Shown here piece by piece: positions 1-12,978 of a stretch of 64,000 nucleotides of DNA (position 1 is the first letter of the stretch; each line of letters begins with the position of its first letter). The notes below the pieces were generated by a model that did not search any database, was not told the origin of the DNA, and saw only the letters and a list, made by a program, of their open reading frames with translations. The DNA is from Imbricaverruca yamaguchii (lineage: Eukaryota; Arthropoda; Thecostraca; Neoverrucidae). The translations under genes were made by a program, and so were the position numbers. The stretch is from positions 1,682,001 through 1,746,000 of the forward strand of contig JAOTOL010001637.1 of assembly GCA_034440575.1 (NCBI GenBank), in the 5' to 3' direction.

Positions 1-1619
1 TCGAATAGATTGTGTAATCATACTAATTCGGAATGCCGATGATGTCACTATGGCCCCATACAATCTGATTCACAAATAAATTTAATCAAAAAGCTAAGCA
101 GTTATTATGTTAGGTAATATACTACACTACATGAAAAAGCACCATTTTTCCATGATGCGCGTCCAACTAATGCTTGTTGGCATAACTCTACAAACCATAT
201 CAGCTGGAAAGATTAACTGGTTGACATGTACACGGTGCACATGCAATGAACTGCAAACAACAGACTATAATTCCATTTCTAGAAGGGTTTTCAATTTAAG
301 AAAGGTAAACCATAAGGGTGCTTCTTATCCAGAAATATAGGATGCATCTTGGCTGCTGTGGCCTTAGCAATCCTATAATTAAGTAAAACGTGCAGATATA
401 TTGGAAATGTCCTCAATCAATGGTAGGTTTAATTTCAGTTTTCAATTATTACCAAAAATTGTTGCTACTTACGTGCCGTGTCAGCTTTTAGGTTGCCTGA
501 TGCAAAACTACATGCACTTTCAACTTCGCTGTAAAATCTTGTGGCTGAACTTTGCTAACTTCACATCTTCCCAGATGTGTTTATTTTGTATTTTTGCATT
601 GTTTACCGCTTGTTTTCTATAACTACCTTTGATTCGCACCGTCATTTAGTGCTTTCTTTCAGTGATTGGTATTTTCATGTTATATTGTATATGTTGTGTG
701 AATTCCGTTGATTTGTAGGAGTATCTGATATGCTTAAGGATGCAACATTCCACACAAAAATATCAGCGAAGACATGGAATTTGTGCGTAGTGTACCGAAA
801 TTTGTTAAATTTGTTGCATACGACTAAAAAACGTCCATGCATCAAACATTTGTAACTAAGGCTCGTTTCGTAAAAATGATATTTGACTGTCTTAAATGTA
901 GACATGCTGGACTCAGCTCCAGTACATCATAGGTTCATAAAAGAGAGCATTGGCATAAAAGACAACCAGCCATGTATCGGTGCATTTAGGTACACGAGCT
1001 TCGCGCTTCCATTCGATGGCACTCTGATGTACCTATCTGACTGCTAATGCGTTCATGTCACTGCCGGATCAGCCACATATCCCTCAACTTCAACTGCTGG
1101 CCTCTTATGCATCTTACCAGGCAACTCTTCGATCTCACCCGGTGAGGCTCGCGATGCTATGCGCCGTGCTTGATGGAGTGATGTACTGGAGTGTGAAGTG
1201 ATGTAGGCCCATGGTCAGTACGATGTACAATCGTACTGAAGTAACCCCCTTATAGAACACGACATAAATGACGAAGTATGCATCACACGAATGGACAGCG
1301 AAATTCTGAAATGCAGCGTCAAATACTGGCGTTGATTTATACAAATAATTGGGGGGACACAATACATGAAGGCAATGGGACGGCCAAAATGGATTAGGGA
1401 TCACACTTCATAGGGCCCCATGTTGGAAGCTAAAATTATGTAGGGGCGAAGCCAACATTGAGGGGGCTTGCCTCCTCAAAACCATGTAAACAAAATCCCT
1501 GATGTCAAGTTCGGTTTCACTATTTTTTACACGTAAACTTGGAGTGTTGCATGCATGTTGCGTTCAAGCCGATCTGACTGCACGCTGATTGAGTACTAGC
1601 CAATTACGATCCCCAGCCC

Positions 1620-1628
1620 TATAAAAGG
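1620..1628 (+). promoter_or_regulatory. TATA-box-like word
   Basis: TATAAAAGG is a perfect TATA-box consensus. No convincing transcript or coding frame follows it, so a chance match is quite possible. Confidence 0.15.
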
Positions 1629-3532
1629 TAAGCGATGTCACCATCTGGCTGCAGGACAAAGGACAGAATTTATGACTACTTAGTGTCACTCCTGTTGCAA
1701 GCAAATGCAGTTCTTCGCCCTCCCAGTTATAATCCGTTTTGTAACCATCATGGCGAAAGAATTCCTAGAATCACAACATTGGTACGCCGCGGAGGTACTT
1801 TCAGGTATGCAAAAATAGCACCCCGACATGGTTACCCCGACTTGTTGCCACGACCAGCGCCTTTAAATTAAAGCTTGACCATTAGGCTCGCAGATGCATT
1901 GTGTGAAACGGCCATCAGGATGTGGATTGCTATATTAATATTGAATTTGTTGTTGCACCGCGGCACAAATAGCGACAAACAGAGCACAAACGTATTTGGA
2001 AATAGAATGCATAGCCACTCTTCGATAATGTGCAAGAACAGCACCTCACACATCTTACTCGCAACATCCCATGACATCCAAATTATTATGTATTACATTG
2101 GTGGGCTCGTCTTAAATCATGGGGTCCATGACTCAAGACATGCGTGAAGCTTCATTTTAAGCTGGCAGAACACTTTTTGGAGCAGACAAGGGTACATTCA
2201 ACGACGGACTTTCACACATGTCCCTAATTTAGTGCCTTTGATCAGGGGCGGATCCGATAATTTCTTATGTGGGTGCAGCGAACCCCTCCCCCAAAAAGGT
2301 AGTGCATAGCGATATTTTCAATGTCTTTTTAGTACATTTTTTTGTGAAGGTGAAGGATGGTGAAGGTACAATTGCCTGTCTAAATAAAAATGACAAAACA
2401 GGGAAGATTGTCAGCAGGAGTGAAACCAAAACTGTATAATAGGCCAGGGGGTAATTACTTCGGGAGGGATTCGTGCCCAATGCCCCAGAGAATACTATTT
2501 TGGCACGGTGGGCGTACTAACGTTTGAAACACTGGACAAGTCCAAACAAATATTTACGCTAGAGGGTGCGATATGAAAAATGTCAAACAAAAAATGCCGA
2601 AGGCTTGCTTGCATATGAACTACATGACTTGAATTGTCTTATTCCTCTCAAGAATTTCACCCCGTTGGCAAAATTTCTCGAGAAAGCTGAAATTTTGAGC
2701 ATATCAAGACTTCGTCATAGTGAAGACTGAATGATTGGTCCTTAACCCGAGCCGCCTTTCCGGTCAGATCCTCACGCCCTGTTTCGTTGGGGTGGGGAGT
2801 GGAGGGCATTTCATACCCCATTCTAATTTCCAAGCTAAGCGTTGCACGAAAACGAAAGTGGTGTCATCGGAAAGCCCTCGTCGAGTAGAGTCCGAGGACA
2901 TCCAAAAACTTGGTCTCCCCAAAAGTGACGTCATTAATATATGAGAGCACCACTGTCATCATGCTTTGGCTCTGGTAAGTTTATGTTGGGAAGATATGTT
3001 GGGAAGACTTGGAATCAGAAAAGGAAAGTGAAATGGAACCATGGCCCGAAAATATTTTGTCAACCAATAATGAACATTTAATATCGTTGAAATAGTCAAC
3101 AAATTTTGAGTCTGGAATTTTCATATTTTTTTTTGTCATAGGTAAAGCGGACCGAGAAACGTTGTCTTAAGTTAGCATGATCTGAAAGAAAGTGCTTACG
3201 TCGGCCAGAATCTTCGATTTTAACCCTAAGTGGTATATATGCAAAGCTAATAAGTCATCAAAAGGAAAAAAAATACCTTGGTGCGTTTTGCTGTCTCTAA
3301 ATATAACGAAACGCTGAAGGATTCGTTTATACAAATTATCCGTTAAAGCATGATGATGACTGATTAGGCATTTTTGGAGATTATCTTACTTGACCTTGAC
3401 TAAGTCGTTAACCGTAGATGACCTTACTTCAAAAATGTCACAAAACTTTCCAAATGGATATGGAAAAAGGCATACCGAGTTTCGCCGTTTTTCATCATCC
3501 GCGGAGAATCTTACGGGGGTGTAAAAGGGTAA

Positions 3533-3568
3533 ATCAACCCGCCCCTTCCCAAGAAGAGGCGGGTTGAT
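3533..3568. repeat. Small perfect hairpin
   Basis: ATCAACCCGCC at 3533-3543 is the exact reverse complement of 3558-3568, giving an 11-bp stem with a 14-nt loop. It is not followed by a T run and has no gene beside it. Function unknown. Confidence 0.5.
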
Positions 3569-6020
3569 ACATTGAGATGTCGAATGTCTGATCGTGCGCT
3601 TGGGCTGTTGCTGGGGTATCTGGACCTCTTTGTCTGTGCGCTTAAGCTGATACTGAGCCCCCGATTTAATGCTGACCGTTCCATGCCGTTGAAGGCCTGC
3701 CAACCCACTGTTGGGGTAAGTGGGAAAAGGGACCATGCCCCTCCCCCGAAGGGCCGGTTTTGCACAGGTTTCTAATTCGTATAATTTTTGGTTGTTTGTT
3801 TGAAAACTTGCCCCAAGCTAGGTTCTGGGATCCGCCCTGTCTGAAGTTCACAAATATCTGTTACACAAGAACGTACGATTACACAGATTGCACGCGAAAA
3901 TGCCAAGGTGACGCACCAATCCTGCTCGTATCTAAGCAGGGTACTGTGATCGAAACTGATGGGTGCGGTGCCAACAATCTTGTGTTCCAAACGCACCTAA
4001 TTTCGATTTGCAAGCTCATGCAATTCGCGTCCCCTTTCACCTTTCAAGGGGTATGCACATAGGCTGTGAAGGATGGCTTTAACTGTTAGATTGTAGGCAT
4101 CATTAAATGTATCATGTACGATGTGCTTAGTCGGCATATTTAAATATAAAGTACAAAAAACGAAAAAGTGTATTGCAAACCTGAGGAAAAAATAATCCCA
4201 GCTTTTCCTAGGACAACAGTAGGAACATGCGCTGAATTGGACATTTTCCGCAACGGGTAGATGTCCCCACTCTCCAGAGCCGGCTAGCGCTACACTCATG
4301 GCTCCAGAAACTTCCAGGAGCTTGAACATTAGCTCTGTAGCGTTACTTGCAACGAAGCAACGCAGAATTGTCTTCATTTCAGGACCTAAGAAAGGTAAGT
4401 TACACCATGACCTCAAGAGAAGTGGACGTGAAGGAGCAGTTGCAACCCATGTTCCAAAGCTGGTTTGACACTCACCAGCTTCTGGATAGAGATAATAAAA
4501 GTTGCTTTTGTGGAGGAGATTGGAGGCTTCTTTTGACCCCTCCTCTGCCCACTGTGTATACAATCCTTTGCGTGAACGGCCTTCTCAAAGAAGTATCCTG
4601 TAACAATGCTCTACCAACTTAGCTCCAGTCGTAATCCCTTTTCATTTGCGTATCAGGGGTATGATATTCGTCACCGTCCTGTTTTAGCATTGTAACTCTA
4701 CGGAAAGAGGAAGTGTCGAATCACACTACTTTATTGCAATACGTTAAATTTTCACATCTTTACCTTTGGAGAAGCTAAGAAAAATAGGGGAGAAACTACC
4801 ATTGCACTTTTCCACCCCATCATCAAAAGTGGAGGCGAGAAAACAGGCCCATGTGCCCAGCCTCTTTCCTATACTCTCACATGCGGTGCAAATCAGGCTT
4901 GCAAAGTGCATAGAGCTCACATCTTGCGAGCAGTTCACAGTGGTCATTGTGTTTGCACTGGCTGCAGCGCTTACCGTGTCCACATTGCTAGCCAATAACA
5001 TCAATAACCGGTCAATATCTCCTATCGTGGCGACACGCAACGCTATCGGCCATCGTCTCCGAATGACGTGTGACCTGTCGGCTGAGGCAGAAAGATGGAC
5101 ACATGATTGCAGGCTCCACGCGGCGGGTCATTACCAATGCGGCATTCATTGCTTGCATGAGTGTGGTGTATGTGCCAAGCTGCCTCATGCAAGCAAGATG
5201 CTGTGAAAAAATATGCATGATAGCCCGTTCCTTCCCCATGTTGCACACATTTTTCCCTGACGGCATCATACGTGGAAATGTAGCTTTCAGCATGGATACT
5301 CGTGGTGAGCATCATCTTCCCTCACACCCTAGTAAAAAGTAAGCGCACTGTGTTAATTATATGAACAATTTTGTAGCGATGAATCATGGAACCTGCTTAT
5401 TATTATGAACAGGTTTCTACTCCTATAATATTAAGCAACAATACAAACTTCTATGTTTCTGCCCTCTTGTTATCTAACTGCGGGAATCAGTGTGCAGGTA
5501 CGCATTCTTGCACTATACCTTGCAGTATTAAAAACGTTGTTTGTTATGGTTCTGTGTCAAGGAAATCATGAGTACATACATGGTGGAGGAGGCCATGCGG
5601 CTGCAAAAAACATTATCAAAATCACACAAATCACTAAATAGTAAGAAAAACAACAACTTGCGATGTTGTAAATGTTCCGTCAGACATTTACACACACCTT
5701 AGAGGGCCACAAGCAAGGGTCACTGGCCAGCCTGCGCCTACACCACCTACATCTCAGTCCCGTCAGGGGCCATCACATCAGCCGTCATACAAGCACATTG
5801 TTGATCAATTGTCTGGCCCAAATGCAGCTGCTCCAGATATGGTGTAGCTGATATGTGGAAATGCCAAGCCCTCTATAGACGAAGGATGTAAACACGGTAC
5901 TCAGGTACTTAACAACAACATGATTTCATGCAAGAAATGAAATGTTTTCTGCTGACAAAAGGCACACTGTTCTCTATTCCATCCTGAGATTTACTGTTTC
6001 TTATTGTTATGGTTAGCATC

Positions 6021-6047
6021 TATAAAAAGCAGTTCTGACACCAGAAC
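6021..6047 (+). promoter_or_regulatory. TATA-like word followed by a 6-bp inverted repeat
   Basis: TATAAAAA at 6021-6028 is followed at 6032-6047 by GTTCTG-ACAC-CAGAAC, a perfect inverted repeat. The arrangement resembles a core promoter with a dimeric factor site, but there is no downstream gene to support it. Confidence 0.15.
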
Positions 6048-6201
6048 AGAACGAAATCGACGGGAGAGTATGGTGGTACCGTCACTGGGGATTCCGGGTG
6101 GGTTGGAGAATCTGGATAAAGAGAATGTTCCATCCATATTCCATCTGAGAATATGTTCTAAAGAAATGGACTGAAGAAGAATGAAGAAGTGGACCGCATA
6201 C

Positions 6202-6283
6202 CTTGGTGAGAGATCTCCAGCCTCGGACAGTACGTACTGTGTAGTCCAATTCCCATCCAGGCAAAGAACGCTTATTGACGTCC
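6202..6283 (-). CDS. Possible 82-nt internal exon, unidentified
   Basis: Read on the minus strand, this segment is preceded by a TTTCAG acceptor (6284-6289) and followed by an AAG|GTATGC donor (intron starting at 6201). One frame is open for 27 codons, rich in W, R and K, beginning DVNKRSLPGWELDY. The frame also stays open through both flanks, so the splice sites are the only reason to delimit it. I do not recognise the peptide and see no partner exon in phase. It is offered only as a candidate; chance is the leading alternative. Confidence 0.12.
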
Positions 6284-8513
6284 CTGAAATCAGATAGTAT
6301 CATGACGAACAAGGGTAGAAGACAGTGCCACTTCAGTCGCTGCAATGGATGCCAATAAGAAGGCACACCAGCTGCTACATGCAGAACACTGGTCAGAGGG
6401 GCAAATGGATACATTGATGTAGAAGTATATTGTGGTTTGCATGGTACAGATAAGCAGCTGTTCCTTTCCTACCGATATTATGAATCCTATTTCGGAAAAC
6501 GTAGGATCTAGTTTGCACCATTTCTGGGTGTCGCCACTGCGACGAATGCCGACGAATTTTCGTAATTGTAAATTTCGAATGAACACTGGTGAACATATTA
6601 CTCCTGCAAGAAATATCATGCCTTTCTTAGGGATACATCGGACTTTTTCAGGACCTCACCTCCAATTGTGAGCCCGCTATCCGACACCGTCAGCGCCGAT
6701 TCGTATTCAACGCGACGCCTTCCGCCCTGTCATTAATCACCGGGCTTAATTTCGCATGGTGTCGGCTTATAGCTCCTCCTGCTACGATGCCGCGCGATTA
6801 CATCTGATTGCATCAAATGCCACGTGCCTAGTCACCCCTGATCACCTCTAACGCTGAGCCCCTGACCACTCCTAAAACCTGCGTGCCGACTATCACTATA
6901 ATCACATATTGTACTTGATACACATATAGCACTTGATATGTGAACATGCATAGAAGTAAGGGCCATAAGGCGCGGATTCGTACCGCCCCAAGGCGCCATG
7001 CTTTGTTCAGCGATGGAACCGAACACAACAGTCATGCCGTCTCTGGAAATGGCCGCTGCACTACGAAACACCCCTCAAGAACGTTGTGCATTCAAGAATA
7101 GCCATCGGGACGTTTTCAAATCCATGGAAATTCCAGATACGTTCGAATTTCCACAAGCACCCCTCACACCAATTTGCAAGGCTGGTATATGGCATATCAG
7201 CATGTTGGTGCCTCATAGTATAATGGCGTGCTTGTCATTGATAAGTCATTCCATCCGCTCGAAAGGCTGCTTCCCATTATCAAATAGTGATTTATGAAGT
7301 AAGAGTACCCCTCAATATTAATGGATGCCTCGTTCCAAAAGAGGTTCCCTTGCTAGGACGGGATGCTCCATCATTGAACATGAAATCTGTCAGTTACTAT
7401 TGCTCCTCGCCAGATGGCTAGGTGCTCCTCCTCCAGAACGTGACACAAAGTTAAAAAAAATGTCGTGTGGTCCAGCCTAGACCTGTGTTGACCAATCATA
7501 TCCAATACAAATCTATATCACATGAGAGGTTCCGTGTGGATCCAAAGTCAAAACCCATTGACGAAAGTGTGATCTAAAGCATACATGCCTTGCAATGAAA
7601 TGGCATCTGCAGCAACAGACCCTCTCCGTTTGCGATACCGCAGTTCCGGCAACAGTCACTCGCCAAACACCACGGCCGCCTCACCAGGCCGCGCCACCGC
7701 CACCGCTCCATACTGTCTGCATTCAGTGCAGTGTTGTCATTGAGCTCGAGTCACGAGATGTCTAGCTAGTCACAGCTAAGCACCATCACACTGGTGGGCT
7801 ATTGTGAAGAGGGCTTGCCTCCAAGAAGGCCCCAGCCCTGGTCGGGACAGCAGCGTTGAGTGCAGCTTCTGCACTTGGGTGCAGAAGCTGGGCGCCGGGA
7901 GGTTCGTCTCTGGCGCTCTGACAAACGACGAGCGGACGGGTGGAGGATGGCGTGTCTCATGTCTGTTGTCGGTGCAATAGCTTGGTGGTCTTACTTTCTA
8001 CAGGTTACTGGCAATTGCAATATGACATGCCAAATAGCTACAATGCTAAATCGCAATGGGCACCGTAGCACGAGAGCAAACTTGTACGCTGCTGGCAGCG
8101 CATGCCATGCAGTTGCATGTGACTGCGATATGCTATTGTATTTTTCATGCAAACGCGAAGCAGCCACCATTAGTTGTTAACCTCCAGACATGAGGTAAAA
8201 GTGGGAGTTCACAGACGTGTCGCTCCAGACGCGCAAGCAGAAGCCACTGATGTAGACCATAATAACCTTAGTTAATAACTTGACACATTGACATTGGAGC
8301 TATCTTGTCGGGTAAGAAGACTGCACGAAGAGTCCAGGACATAAATCACCTCCGATGTGTGTGAGACGTTATCAACATTGCACAGAGTTGCAGCGAATGC
8401 ATAGAAGCGACACCAACGTTATTAGCTGTAATTGTTCTGCTGTAAATCTATGGTAATTGGATAACGTTTGCACGTACGGCATGGAAGCGCCAGCATGAGT
8501 TGCACGACCTGGG
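6284..8513. other. No recognisable gene
   Basis: Mixed-composition DNA with short overlapping frames only. There is a slightly GC-richer patch near 7640-7720 (gccgcc/ccaccg words). I see nothing else in it. Confidence 0.6.
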
Positions 8514-9482
8514 TGTAAGCCCACAGTCATGACACTCTTCACTAACAATGTGCAAGCTCTTACAGTCGTGACACTCTCACACCAACGGTGCGCAAGCTCG
8601 CAATCTTGCACTCTTCAATAACAGTGTGCAAGCTCACAGCCATGGCACTCTCACACTAACAGCGTGCAAGCCCACAGTCATGACACTCTCACACCAACAG
8701 TGTGTAAGCCCTAGTCGTGACACTCTCACACCAACATTGTGCCAGCCCACAGTCATGATACTCTCACACCAACATTGTGCCAGCCCACAGTCATGACACT
8801 CTCACAGTAACAGTGTGCAAGCCCACAGTCATGATACTCTCACACCAACAGTGTGTAAGCCCCAGTCGTGACACTCTCACACCAACATTGTGCCAGCCCA
8901 CAGTCATGATACTCTCACACCAACAGTGTGTAAGCCCCAGTCATGATACTCTCACACCAACATTGTGCCAGCCCACAGTCATGATACTCTCACACCAACA
9001 TTGTGCCAGCCCACAGTCATGATACTCTCACACCAACAGTGTGTAAGCCCCAGTCGTGACACTCTCACACCAACATTGTGCCAGCCCACAGTCATGATAC
9101 TCTCACACCAACAGTGTGTAAGCCCCAGTCATGATACTCTCACACCAACATTGTGCCAGCCCACAGTCGTGACACTATCACACCAACATTGTGCCAGCCC
9201 ACAGTCATGATACTCTCACACCAACATTGTGCCAGCCCACAGTCATGATACTCTCACACCAACAGTGTGAAGCCCTCACACCAACATTGTGCCAGCCCCA
9301 GTCATGATACTCTCACACCAACAGTGTGTAAGCCCCAGTCGTGACACTCTCACACCAACATTGTGCCAGCCCACAGTCATGACACTCTCACACCAACAGT
9401 GTGCAAACCCCCAGTCATGACACCCTCACACTAACAGTGTGCAAACCCCCAGTCATGACACCATCACACTAACAGTGTGCAA
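8514..9482. repeat. Minisatellite, unit about 37-38 bp
   Basis: About 25 imperfect copies of a unit running CCCACAGTCATGATACTCTC followed by ACACCAACATTGTGCCAG. Two unit variants alternate: one ends ATTGTGCCAG, the other AGTGTGTAAG with a shorter CCCCAGTCGTG start. Parts of the array therefore have a higher-order period of about two units. The left edge is more diverged than the centre, as expected for homogenisation from the middle. The short open frames across it are products of the repeat. Confidence 0.93.
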
Positions 9483-11331
9483 GCGTTGCCTTGGTCGTCT
9501 GCGTCCTCCGTTGGTGCTATGCAAGAAACAGATGCCTTTCCGATACTATGGCTTTGAGGCGTTGATATTATGCTCGTATAGGTAAACACTGTGCTCTCTT
9601 TCTGAATTCATTTCACACCAACCCTCTCTTCACAAGACCTCCATCGATGAATGACGTGGTGACATGTTGCATTGACGCTGTGGCGTATTAGCTTCTATTT
9701 CCCTTCATGCCTGAAATAACGTTCGTTGTGCATCACACACTACTGGCTGTTTAGGAGGAGAGTCATTTCTCCCCCGCTTATCACGTCACGCTTGTCATTT
9801 TGCGATACATTTGTGGAATTCCGCGCTTTAGATAAGCCAAGGTAATACGATGTCATGTCGTTCCTTCATTTGTGGGGCATCTATTATGTTATCCAATCCA
9901 TTCAGAAGAATATCACTACCCTGTCGGTAGTCGTAGCATCTGTTGGCGCAAAATTCACCATTCGGTGAAAGAAAACAAAAGAAAAGTTCCGATTAGAATG
10001 AACGTATTCGGTTATATTCGCATGTAAACCTCCCGTTGGCCATGGATACGGTTGCAAGATACCGTTCAATGTCCAAGCGGCAATTGCCACTCGCATCCAC
10101 CACTCTTATATATCTTACTTGCTTATAATCACTAGATCCGAATTGTGAGACAATTAAGTAGAACGTTACCTGGATTAGTCGTATAGATGGATGCAATAAT
10201 CAGAATGAATGATAAATGGTGTTGGACAAAGTGAGCGCAGATTATCTAATATTGAAGTGATCCGCTAGCCAAGCTTCCCTCGAGTGCTGACACATTGTGA
10301 CTAAAGAAGGCGTCCAGTGATTAAAGGTTGATGTTTGGAATATTCGTGTGCATCCGGAGGTTTTAGACGGCCACCATATATTTATTCAGACAAAACCGGA
10401 ATTTTTCACCGTATCCTAGCACAAGTTAATGGCCACATCATGTTTATTTCATATACTTCACACGTCACCCTACATAGGAATATTTACACAGCTTCCTTTG
10501 AAATGGAACACAAAAAACGTCTGAAAGGTATGACACACAACAGGAAGTGGCACAAATTCAAATTTAGTGCAGATTTACCCCTTATTAGTCACTCCCAACC
10601 AGAGACATCGCTACATCGGAAGTGAGAAATCGCTGTGCAAAAGGTGATCTTTATAATACTGTTCTACGTTAAATCTGCATGAACATCCAAGGCAATCTTT
10701 GAGGTCATGCTTCTGCTACAAGAACGTCGCTTTAAGTTTATTTGCAGCAAAAGTTATCATTCTTATGTAAATGCTGACACCCAATCGCCCAATCTCTCCC
10801 TCAATGCTATCCGGATATTCCTTTTCCAAAGTTGAACTTACCAGTGCCCCTTAAAATGGAGAGCCAATGCTTTTTGTCCAAACATATTGTCTTTCTAAAG
10901 AGCGAACTTTCCCCTCACCATGTCCGTCACTGCCTTATTCCATTTACCCACTACTTACTAATTTCCATCAGATGACTCCTTGTATTGCACTATTTTCATC
11001 ACTAACTCGTTCCACTTACTCACTACTTATTCATTCACGCACTCACTCACATCTCACTTACCTACTCACCCACCAATTTCCCTAACTTCTTGCTTAGTCA
11101 ATCAGTCGCTCATCCAATCATTCACTGGCGCACTCACTCCCATTCATGTTGCCGTGTTTTCTCACCCCATTCTTCGCACCCTCGCTTCATCTTCTTTTTT
11201 CTCCATCATTTCTCTTCCCTCCACTTCCCTCGTGTTCTTTCTGTCTCTGTCCATCATACACTTATTTAGCTCTACATCAGACTGTACTATCCGCCTGTAT
11301 ATTTCCTCCTCTTTCTTTCCTTGTTAACATC
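9483..11331. other. No gene; right part pyrimidine-rich
   Basis: No protein family recognised. From about 10880 the plus strand becomes strongly C/T-biased, with loose CACT/TTACT reiterations around 10990-11080, leading into the simple repeats that follow. Confidence 0.6.
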
Positions 11332-11546
11332 CTTGTCCCTATCCATATGTCTGTGCCTATCCCCATCCATATCCCTGTCCTAATTCCTATCCCTATCCAT
11401 ATCCCTATTCATATCCACATCCTCATCCTTATTCATACCCCTATCCATATCCCTATCCATATCCATATACCTATCCCTGCCCATATTCCTATACCTATTC
11501 ATATCCCCATATCTATCCATATGTCTATCCCTATCCATGACACTGT
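11332..11546. repeat. Degenerate CCTATC/CATATC hexamer array
   Basis: Tandem hexamers of the form CCTATC, CATATC and CCTGTC, about 35 copies, degenerate but almost entirely lacking G on the plus strand. It is contiguous in bias with the (CT)n tract downstream. Confidence 0.85.
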
Positions 11547-11709
11547 CATATCCTGTCCTATCATGTCCTTGTCCTGTCTCTGTCTCTGTCTCCGTCTCTG
11601 CGCCTGCCTGTCTATCTCTGTCGTTTTCTCTCCACTCATGCTACTGGTCCTGACTACTTCCTCGTCTTCATCTCCGCCCCTGAATCTCCACCTTCGCCTC
11701 TGTCTCCGT

Positions 11710-12847
<1,138 letters not shown>

Positions 12848-12978
12848 GACCGCAGGACAACTCACGACCAGAAAGACACGCCCACGGGACAGCTGGCGTT
12901 CATACAGACACGCCCACAGGACAGATGACGCCCAAAAAGCCACACCCGCAGGACAGCTGACGCCCAGAAGGGCACGCT
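12848..12978. repeat. Short tandem repeat, about 32-bp unit, 4 copies
   Basis: Four degenerate copies sharing CACGCCCACAGGACAGCTG-like cores (GACAGCTGACGCCCA). It is GC-rich with no coding sense. Confidence 0.75.

Larger units (their letters stand above)
1..6201. other. Intergenic/intronic DNA, no supported gene
   Basis: Base composition is mixed and open frames are short and overlap on both strands. I recognise no protein family here. Items inside that could be examined are a TATA-like word at 1620, a TE-end-like motif at 2243, a small hairpin at 3533 and a TATA-like word at 6021. The 188-codon minus-strand frame at 3997-4563 is of a length expected about once by chance in a window this size. 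Confidence 0.6.

Noticed and set aside
3997..4563. 188-codon minus-strand frame, with a possible 90-nt intron (4386-4475)
   Set aside because: Length is near chance expectation for the window. The upstream acceptor at 4597 puts a TGA in the frame needed, so the splice model is inconsistent. No family recognised.
8514..9482. CRISPR-like array of regularly spaced direct repeats
   Set aside because: There are no unique spacers: the whole unit repeats, and the genome is eukaryotic. It is a minisatellite.
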